A stretch of DNA of 64,000 bases. Origin: Liopterus haemorrhoidalis. Its lineage: Eukaryota > Arthropoda > Insecta > Coleoptera > Dytiscidae. This document shows, in pieces, positions 35,601 through 46,000 of this stretch (position 1 is its first letter; each line of letters opens with the position of its first letter). Under the pieces are notes generated by a model. That model saw only the letters and a program-made list of their open reading frames with translations. It was not told the origin of the DNA and ran no database searches. Position numbers and translations under genes: made by a program. The stretch lies in contig OZ020625.1 in assembly GCA_963971575.1 (NCBI GenBank), positions 17,142,829-17,206,828 on the forward strand, written 5' to 3'.

Positions 35601-38600
35601 CTTTTCTCACTCATGAAAACAATGTATTGAACTCGTCCGAGGAAGAAGAATTAGCCGAACTCTCAAGTGACAAACTGCTTCAAGCGCAGTTTGGCAGTCA
35701 AAAAGACGTGGTCAAATTTTGGAAAACATTAGATAATGAATACCCGAATTTAAGCAGAAAGGCAATTCAGCTCCTTCTACCATTTCCAACAACGTACTTA
35801 GCAGAAACTGCTTTTTCTGCTCTGACTTCAATTAAAAATAAATATAGAAATTGGCTTCAAAACATTGATGCAGCGTTGAGGATTGCATTATCTAAATCAA
35901 TTGAAGCAATAATAGAAAAATTGGTGAACGAGCATCAGGAACAGAAGACCCATTAAAGTTTATAAAATAAAATTGTTCTGTATTTTTTTGCAATGTAGTT
36001 TTTCTACCAACATGGGTCGTTTATAATTTTCTCTTTATTTTTTGGGTCGCGAGACACAAAAGGTTGCGGAACGCTGGATTATAGGATATAGGAGTGTCTC
36101 GCGTTTCTTGTTTATGCCTACGAAACCCTAGACATTTCTGTAAATAATTATATTTGTAGATTCTTAAAAAATAAATCTGCAAAATATCGTTCATATCAGT
36201 CAAAGAATGTAGGAGTATCTAGAGTTTCTTGTTTATGCCTACGAAATTCTAGACATTTCTGTACGTTTTTTTTTTCCGCAGATTCTTAGGAAATAAATCT
36301 GCAAAATATTTTTCATATCGATCATAGGATATAGGAGTGTCTAGAGTTTCTTGTTTATGCCTACGAAACCCTAGACATTTCTATATGTTATTTTATCCGC
36401 AGATCCTTAGAAAATAAATCTGCAAAATAGTTTTCATATCGATTGTATGATATAGGACTGTCTAAAATTTCTTGTTTATGCCTACGAAACCCTAGACATT
36501 TCTATACGTTATTTTATCCGCAGATGTAATATTGAGCATTTACTGAGTCACATTCATATTGATGTGTAATGGCCTGTTTAAACACTACGTTTTTTTCCAT
36601 TTTATCAAGTGATAATAAACGGTGATTTTCCAGTTTAATAGAGTTGTACGGAGCTTATATTGTCACGTGGGTGGTTTGATTGAAAGACAATTCCTGGTTT
36701 TAACAATATAAATTTATAAATTATATATCCAATTTACAATGTAATGGTATGAATTTGCCCATGGAGTTGGGGAAGTGTTCGGTTCTCCCCGTGTTGGCCA
36801 AGATCGGCTTGGACCTATCTCCGAGGCGGGGACTGCCCATCAGGTAGTCGAGGAGCCTGGAGAAGTCTTCTCCCACTCACATGGTGACTGCTTGCTTGGC
36901 TCACCGGCGGTACGAGTATCTGGCGTCGATGTCTTGGTTGTCACCGTGTGGACTAGTATGTGTAGAGGAATTGGCTAGGTTCCTCTGTCTCGGTACTGTG
37001 CGACGTCCAAATATTTGTACTGATGGTTGGCCCAGTTCCAATATTCATTCGTCATGACAAATATTTCCTCATTACGAAAATGCGGCGTATGCATTTCGTA
37101 ATCAGGCAACATACGTCAGACGCTGACAAATAGTTTTTCAATCAGACAGCTGCACGTCACAATGTCTAGATGTCGCAAGCCTTGCCTAGGCTAATCCTAG
37201 GTCTTTGTGACAATATGACCGTCAGGTTTACCTGTCAAGACGTAATTGCATATGCCTACCGTAATGTGTATAAGTGTGCGAATAATAGGATTGCAGAAAT
37301 TTAACACTGTTATATTTGTTTTACAGAGAACGTATTTCAATGTCCTGATTGCCATAATAACTTCGCTAGCCCAATCTACCTTGACCAGCATATTGTTAAC
37401 TGCATTATGAAGGAAAGAAAAGAACTTGTCTTAAAACACAAATCCAAAAAGCCAGCTTCAGGTAATGTATTGTAACGTGCAAGTTTGTGTAGTTTTTTTA
37501 ACTTCCTTTTTCATGAGCAATGATGTGCGGTGGATCTTGTACTTAGGTGTGGAGTCCTTTGAGAAATAATATTTATTATGCAACTATACATGTGTAAACA
37601 TACAGAACATTAACCAAAACGATTATCAAAAAACTGTTGATATTGATGTTATAGAAAAAATATCCCTAAACCAGGGGTCGGCAATCTTTTTGTCAATAAG
37701 GGCGCAATATAAATTCATATGTTATTGAGGGCGCATAAAACGTGACAAGCAAAAAAAAAAACAAAAAAAACCTCACTTCCCAAAATCCAAGTGACGAAAA
37801 CAAAAAAAAAGGTCCTCACCTCCCAAAATCCAAGTGACGAGCAAAACAAAAAAGGTACTCGAGGGCGCCTAAAAATCACACAGAGGGCGCCGTGTTGCCG
37901 ACCCCTGCCCTAAACAATCACTACATAAGTTGCAGAAATAGCTACCTTTTCCTGTGAAGACATATTGATCTCGGACTGGAGAAGCTGCCAATAACATTAT
38001 TAATAACAAAATCACTTCAACTGTTAACATGTTGATAACATATTAATAAATTCCTTAAGAACTTTATTTTTCCTGAATATTTGACAAATTAAAAAAAAAA
38101 AAATTAAATAATAATTTAGGTGACTCAAAATAGAAAAATGAGCCGGGGCCCCTGATTTTTTTAGCTATGTCACTAGTTCTTATGCTTATTTATATATTTA
38201 TTTCTATTACAGGTTCCTGTTACATTTGTGAATACTGCAATTTTGGCTTTAGTTCTGATGAATATCTTGAAAAGCACAAAAAATACTGCAGGAAGAGGTG
38301 TCTGTATTCAGTAAATGATCCAGGTATGTATAATACAGAATTTTATTTTATTTATAGTGATAAATACTGTTTATATCATTGAAATCAGAATAAAACCTTT
38401 TTTTCATTTCAATAATAAAAAACCATAAATTCCATAAAAAAAAAGTATTGGGATAAAGTATGAATCCATGAAAACATCTTGGAAAATGGAAATGATAGTT
38501 TTAGTGAAATTTTGTACATAAGGGTGATAGAACGCTTTATAGCGTTTATGATAATATCAATTAAAACACACAAATCCAAGCACATATAAGCATTTATTAC

Positions 38601-41600
38601 TACGTCTATTTACAATCTGTCACATTTATGTCATTATGTTATCGTTACTAACGTAACATATTACAATGGACGTCCAAAAACTAGTTTTGACCCTATCACG
38701 GCCGTCCTGATCTTGCCGCGTCCTCGCAGCATCATCTAAATTTAACTGAAAAATAAAACAACTTATTATCCTAACACGGCCGTCCTGCTCCTGCCACGTC
38801 CTCGCGGCATCTTCAGAATTTAATAACTGCAAAATAAAGCAGAGTAAACGAAAACATAATGTTTGTTTTGCCCGTCTCCTTGAGGTTCCTGACCATCCAG
38901 AGTTTCACTGAACTCCTTGAGGTCCTTGAACATTCAGCGTCGAACAAAACAAACACATTTCCTTGAGGTCCCTGACCATCCTAAGTTCCTCTGAACTCTG
39001 ATAGAACGCTTTATAGCGTTTATGATAATATCAATTAAAACACACAAATCCAAGCACATATAAGCATTTATTACTACGTCTATTTACAAGCTGTCACATA
39101 TATGTCATTATGGTATCGTTACTAACGTAACATATTACAATGGACGTCCAAGAACTAGTTTTAACAATGGTAATGCAAATAGCGTTTACAAATCAGGCGC
39201 TAGCTCTACTGGCGCCCGAGGCTAAGTCAGCCAAAATGCGCCCTTTTATTCAAGAACAATTTCAGTTATGTACATATGTATTTTGTTATAGGAAAAAAAA
39301 TTATATTTTTCTGTGTGTGAGAGAGCGCGGGCGTGCGTTTATAAAAATATATAAGGAGCCGCACATAATATTTATGTAATTTGGGGGGTCCCATGCCAGT
39401 AAAGAATAAGAAACACTGCCCTAGTGCATACGGGGTTTTACGCGATGCATTACAGCAGGAATAGCCAAGACATCGACCGTAAAGCCTGGTTTATAATAGA
39501 CTCATAACATAACGCAAAGCATATGCATAGCATGGTTCCATAAGATAATGAAGTTGGAACATAGTACTATCGTTGTCCTGTTTATAATACGACGGCACAA
39601 CACAACTACATAACATAAAAATTCACCAAGTTGCACATTCATGTTTGTGGAGGCTATGCGTAGCCAATCAGAGAAGAGAGTGGCGAGCATGCGCCGTTCT
39701 TCACAAGTGTCAGCAGTTTTTGTATATTTTTTTGTTATTATTGTGTTTACAACTTATTAAAAATGGAAAAAGAAGTGAGGTTGGTTGAACTAATGGAAAA
39801 TAATCTAATATTGTATGAAAAATCAAGAAAAGTTCCGCGTAAGCGATTAATGTACCAATGAGGTACACTGGTTCTGTTATAAACACCATAGTTATGGCTT
39901 GTGCGTTGTGCTGTGGAGACATGCTATGTCATATGCCATGCGTTATGTTATGTAGCTATTATAACACATAAGAACTGAACAATGGGTTTGACCCTTCAAA
40001 ACATCTGTTTGTAATAAACAGAACAAAGAGAGTAGTGTAATTTTTATGCTTATGTATCTATAACTTATCTATTATAAACCAGGTTTAAAGCCTAAAGCTA
40101 CATAACACAACGCATGGCATATAACATAGCATGTATCCACAGCACAACGCACAAGCCATAACTACGGTGTTTATTGTTGGGATTACGTTATTCTGTGTAA
40201 TACAAGAATAAAATAAAAGAGAGCTGGTAGGTTAGTAAAATTTAATTAAACAAAATGAAAAGAACAGTGTTGCTGATACAAAATCTGAATAGTGTCTGAA
40301 TTCTTAATATTCAGTTCTAGTACATCTTAAGAACTAATAAAAAATATGGACCCCAGATGTCGGCTTAACTTAAAAGGAATTAACCCACCATAAGACGACC
40401 GGAGGTCTGCAAATATGTTTACAAAACATAAACGATATATAATTAATATTTCTAACATTTATAATAGAGCCGGTGTACCGCATTAATACATTAGTCGTAA
40501 CGCGGAGCTCTTCTTGATTTGTTATACAATATTTAATTATTTTCCACTAATTCAATCAACCTAGCTTCTTTTTCCATTTTTAATAAATTGTAAGCACAAT
40601 AATAACCAAAAAAATGTATAAAAACTTATGATAATTGTCAAGCAAGCACGGCACATGCTCGCCATTCCCATTTGTGATTGGCTACGCATAGCCTCCATAA
40701 ACATGAATGTGCAACTTGGTGAAGTTTTATGTTATGCAATTGTGTGTCTGTGTTCTGCAGTCGTATTATAAAGAGGAAGTACCAAATCAAAAGTTACTAA
40801 TGCATCTCTTAATTAAAAAGGGGGGGGGGGTGAAGATGAATTTACCAAGATGTAAAAACAGAGGGGGAGGAATTTAATAAACTGTAAAAACAAGGGGGAT
40901 GGCTGCCACCACTAGTTTAGATAAAACTAGGAAAATAAATTTGACTGAATTTACCTGCGTCTCTGTTGATGGAAATTTTAAAGTCAAACAAGTGGGAAAA
41001 TTTATAATAGTAAATTTATTATGTAAAGAGAAAAAAATATGAAATAAATGAAAAACAAAACATTTTAAAACAGAATGAATATTAATACAGAATAAGATTT
41101 ATTTTTAGAGTTTCTAGAGATTTCAATTCCCCCTCAACTTTAATACTTCTAAATAACAGTTTAGTCAAGAGTCATCTGGAATATGCCAGTACAATGTGGA
41201 GCCCTCAATATAATATTTATATTGACCACATAGAAAATGTTCAAAAAAAATTCTTTTCAGACTAAATTATAGATAAAATCGTTGTAATTATTACAAATCT
41301 TATGAATTTAACCTTATATTTTACAAAATTACAAGACTTAATTTTTAACCATAAACTTCTTAACAGCGCAATAGACACTTAACCTTTTCTAACTTTTCTT
41401 AAATTTAACTTGAATCAATATTCAACCAAAAATCCGATATTGCTTAATGTTCCCACCAGTCACTCAAACTCTAATCTTAACTCACCCATTCATACAATCT
41501 TAATTAAATCTCACAAATAAATTCAGTCAGCAAGTAAACATATTTAGTTGTAGCTTAATGTCATTTAAAGGAAATGTCGAGCAATATTTGTAGAAAATAT

Positions 41601-43039
41601 TGTTTTAAGTTAAGTTAGTATGTAAGGATTCACGGTAAGTTCATCGAAAATCAATTCATCGAAAATCAATTCATTGAAAATAAATTCATCGAATATCAAT
41701 TCATCGAAAATCAATTCATCGAAAATCAATTCATCGAAAATCAATTCATCGAATGATCAATTCATCGAATGATCAATTCATCGAAAAAAAATATTTTGTA
41801 AATATTTGAGAGGAATACCGAGGGGATCGGAAAGCCAAAAAAGCAGTGGTCAATAAAAGTTGACAGACTACACTTATTAAATAACTATCATACTTGGTCT
41901 ATTAATAATTTTTAAATTTTCCATTCAGAAAATACGCCAGGTAAAAGATACCTACCTGTTGGATTATTTTGAAATCGAACAGGGCTCCTTAGATCAGAAA
42001 AACCCGGTTAATGGGATCATAAATGTACTTAATGCACCCATTCTTAAAGGATTATAAAAATAGTATTTCCCCATCTGTTAAGACTTAAGGGTTTTGTGTA
42101 ATGTACATAGTTTTACTATTCATATTTACTATACCACACATGATTTGTTCAATGTACGGTGATTCTAAACAGGTGGCAATGTTATGTTAGTGTGAGTTTG
42201 TTTTGTCATTAAACTAGATGATGGGTAGCTCGCTTCGCTCGGCTTCTTTTAACCAAACCCTTACTAACCTAACCTAACCTAAGATAGTGTTTTGACATTA
42301 AACTAGAAGATGGGTAGCTCGCTTCGCTCGGCTTCTTCTAACAAAACCCTTACTAATCTAACCTAACCTAAAATAGTGCTTTGTTCTTAAACTAGAAGAT
42401 GGGTAACTCGCTCCGCTCGGTTTTTGACTTTTACTACCTAAACCTAACCTAATTACTTTACGTTTTTAGGCGCATAGTACTTTATTTACCCCCATATTAG
42501 CCCAATTAAAATGCGTATCATTGTGTATGAATTTATAAAAATTATTTGCGTGCAATTGCCCATAACCTGTCTTATTAAACCTTAAAAACAAAACATTTAT
42601 TTCTTTTATTATATAAGTTTTCTTATTATATTTCTTTATTTATATTCAAACACTATGTCACTTTATTTACCTTTTTTTAAACCATATAAAAAAATTTACG
42701 CAATTATTTCTTAGTCTGTCTACTTTTATTGACCACTGCTCTTTTGACTTTCCGATCTCCTCGGCATTCCTCTCAAATATTTACAAAATATTTTTTTTCG
42801 ATGAATTGATCATTTGATGAACTGATCATTCGATGAATTGATTTTCGATGAATTGATTTTCGATGAATTGATTTTCGATGAATTGATATTCGATGAACTG
42901 ATTTTCGATGAACTCGTCGGTTACCGTATGTGAGGCAGAATCAAAATTGTTAAAAAAAAAATGTGTTGCGCTGTAATTGGAACATCCCATTCCAGAGATT
43001 TGTGCTGTTGCGCAGCCTTTTAATAAATAAATAAATAAA

Positions 43040-43091
<52 letters not shown>

Positions 43092-46000
43092 ATATGAAAA
43101 ATAAAATATAAAACTTACATGATCGACCAGACTCAGTTCTTGACTGGATCTCATGCATTACATGTACACCAGACCACAGCCAGGAACCGAGTCAGTCAGC
43201 AACTACTCAAACAATAAAATATAAGATACAAAAATAAACTTACGTGGTCGACCGGACTCAGCTCTTAACTGGATCTGATGCATTACATATACACCAGACC
43301 TCAGCCAGGATCCAAGTCAATTACAATTAATTTTGATTCATATATACCACACATATTTTGCTAATGTTATTATTTATATTCTGTTTAACCTTCATGATAA
43401 AATTGTTAACATATCAAAATTATGAATTGCATAAACACTCTACATATTGTTATGAATAATATCTTTACTATCAAAATAATTCTGATGGTGCAACTGTTAC
43501 AAAGACAACGATAGTCCTATTTTTCAACTTGATTAAGTTATGGAGCCATGTTATGCATATGCTATGCGTTATGTTATGAGTCTATTATAAACCAGGCTAT
43601 AAGCCTTAGATAGTAGTGTAATAATATTTACAGTAAATTTTTAAATTATTTTTAGTTTTTCCTTTACTCTCTTATAGTTCGCTAAAAATCAACAAGGACG
43701 TGTTATTATACAGACTGTATCTGCCAAAAAAAACGTCGATTTGTGAGTACCTCAAAAATAACACCTATTCGTAAGTACTTTACAAAAAAAACGTAGTCGC
43801 CCGCGAGTACATTTTCACCAAAAAAATCGCCCACAACGTCTAAAAATTTGGCCACCCCTGCATTAAAGGATCGGTTCACTAATCACAAATATACAATCAG
43901 CTTAACACCGCCTGAGAAACAATGAGAGGATAAATCTGACGCTCGATTGACACATGTGCGCATGCTTCAAAATAACCTTGCGTGGAGGTTAAAAATATAA
44001 TATTCTGATTTATTCAGTGGCGTAAATAGGGTCCGCAAAACCCAGCAATGCGGGGAGGCCACGAGCAGTTAAGGGGGCACAACACAATTTGTCATGAAAC
44101 TATATCACTTAGATTCTAGGAGGTGATGACCTTTTTTTTTGCTCGTTACTTGGATTTTGGGAGGTGATGACCTTTTTTTTTGCTCGTTACTTGGATTTTG
44201 GGCAAGGTTTATAGATTCTAGAGGTTGTCTCATAGTGCAGCTTATAGAGAGCGCAGTGAAGTATGTGGCAAGGGTAAGCTATGACGTCAGTACCAGTCCT
44301 CGTACTGCAATAAACGTGTTGTTAGTATTGTAATAGTTCATTTCTTTCTTCAGTTTTGAGTATTTCCGAAGACTTTTAACAATATTTGAGGATTTATTGT
44401 ATTGTTGAACTAATTTTAACGAAATCCAGGGAAGTTTTATTGGAAGTATTAACAAAATCAGATAGAGAATAGTATTTATTTAACTGTCTAACGTAAACGG
44501 TTATCTCAGTGATGTGATACAACAAAGATTATTTATAAGGATTAAATATTTAAATTTAAATCAAAGAGAAGCAAAAGAAAGTAAAAAGAGAAAGTGTGAA
44601 ACAGATAAAGATCGTTCAAAAACTTCTAAAAATATTAAAAAACTTGTATAAATTTCTTTATAGCATATAGGAATAATTTTTATCCAATCTTTTGTTTATA
44701 TGTTTAATGTACCTGATTAATAATAATAATAATAATAAAATTCTGAATATTAAAATTATTTTTATTTTTACTGTATTATATGTTTCATTTTGTGATACGT
44801 AACTAACAGGGAAAGTTCATTTTTATATTGTATATTTACAATACATTTATAATATTATCATAGTATTGGTTCACATGGATACGTCAAAGTCACAGCAAGT
44901 CACTAAAATCATCAGATCTAGTAAGGTATTATAAAATGAAAAACAACATATAAAATTATATGTATATATAAGTTATAACCTGTTTCTTTGGTTTTAAGCG
45001 GAACTAGATTTTGAATTCTAGTAACTGTTAACGTTTGATTGAAGCTTTTGATAATTTTGTTTAACAAAACCCAACTTCAAACATTAAAAAATTAGCTTGT
45101 GATAACTTAATAAAATTTAAATTTTATTTGGTCCGCTTAAAGGTTTAGTATAGCTTATACCTAAATCCATTTTGTTGTTTGCGGTATTTTTCATAAAAAA
45201 TAAAATAATTTTCATTATGTTATCCTGTTTCTATTTGCCCACCTATCCATGTATCCTTTAATCAACTAATTACAGCCTTAGGAAACTAGTCACTTTTAAA
45301 TTTTATTAACAAAATAAAAATATTTGTAAATATTAAAAAATACATAAAAAATAGCATACATTAAATTATATTTTCAATATTGGTATTAAATTATTAAATG
45401 AATTGCTTCTGGAAATTAAAAATAATTCTTACTTAAATCAATTTAAATCTAAATGCAAATTACGATTTTATTTTAGGTTTTTCTTTTAGAGGTACTTTTA
45501 AGGCAACAATCTTTCAATGTATGTATATGTAATTGGTAATCCTAAAACATTGTAAAATATTATTATTGTTTCAAATAATATTGTTTTTCTTAATTACGTG
45601 TTATTTTTACTATAAATGTGAGGTGAAACGCTTATAGTGTGTATTACGATGTACTCTTAGGACTGGTACTGACGTCACGGGTCACATGACGTTGGGTAGG
45701 TCATGTCCATATGAGACAACCTCTAGAATCTATAAGCCTTGGATTTTGAGAGGTGATGACCGATTTTGGGGCAAGTTTTCAAAAGTTTATCGGGGCCTAC
45801 ATTTTGTTTTGCGGGGGGGGGCACTAAATCCTAGCCACGCCACTGGATTTATTGCACATATATTTAATATTATCATTAATACATCAATAATAGGACAAAG
45901 ATAATCATCAATTTATTATTTATTTAATAAAACAGCACCTAGCTAATATGAATAATAATACAAAACAAGAAAAAACAAAACAAAGAGGAACAAATATCGA

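Larger units (their letters stand above)
33045..36531. repeat. Diverged 120-bp satellite array, split by a hAT
   Basis: About four units lie at 33050-33516 and four more at 36077-36531, each about 121 bp with TACGAAACCCTAGACATTTC, then AATAAATCTGCAAAATA and AGGAGTGTCTA. The same unit forms the large array at 58796-63512, but here copies differ from each other by many substitutions. The array lies in PRDM9 intron 6. Confidence 0.85.
39484..43597. mobile_element. Composite PIF/Harbinger-like block with long inverted ends
   Basis: GCCTGGTTTATAATAGACTC followed by ATAACATAACGC opens at 39484, and about 120 bp of its reverse complement closes at 43597. A third terminus of the same family sits at about 40085. 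Within it, 39580-39960 and 40096-40765 are inverted copies of each other. A short frame at 39762, MEKEVRLVELMENNLILYEK, looks like the start of a MADF domain, which Harbinger elements often carry in their second gene. The block also holds a jockey-like fragment, a foldback element and microsatellites. Confidence 0.6.
44210..45735. mobile_element. 1.5-kb inverted-repeat element inside the hAT
   Basis: TATAGATTCTAGAGGTTGTC with TCATA at 44210 pairs exactly with 45710-45735. A second paired word, CTATGACGTCAGTACCAGTC against GACTGGTACTGACGTCA, lies inward. It contains a family A MITE (44780-44945) and another MITE (44990-45146). No coding sequence was identified. Confidence 0.75.
44015..45845. 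mobile_element. hAT element with the 45-bp module, filled by another element
   Basis: Ends CAGTGGCGTAAATAGGG and CTAGCCACGCCACTG with perfect duplications GATTTATT (44007-44014, 45846-45853). Near the left end the module GGAGGTGATGACCTTTTTTT is present as a tandem pair (44118-44205), and a partial copy lies near the right end (45748). The middle is a separate inverted-repeat element. Confidence 0.92.

Noticed and set aside
42264..42450. CCTAA runs as interstitial insect telomere repeat
   Set aside because: Only three consecutive units per tandem copy and part of an 89-bp repeat, so telomeric origin is not supported.
42826..43158. 110-codon minus-strand frame ending in ENQFIE repeats
   Set aside because: It is the translation of the 15-bp foldback units and the AAAT microsatellite.
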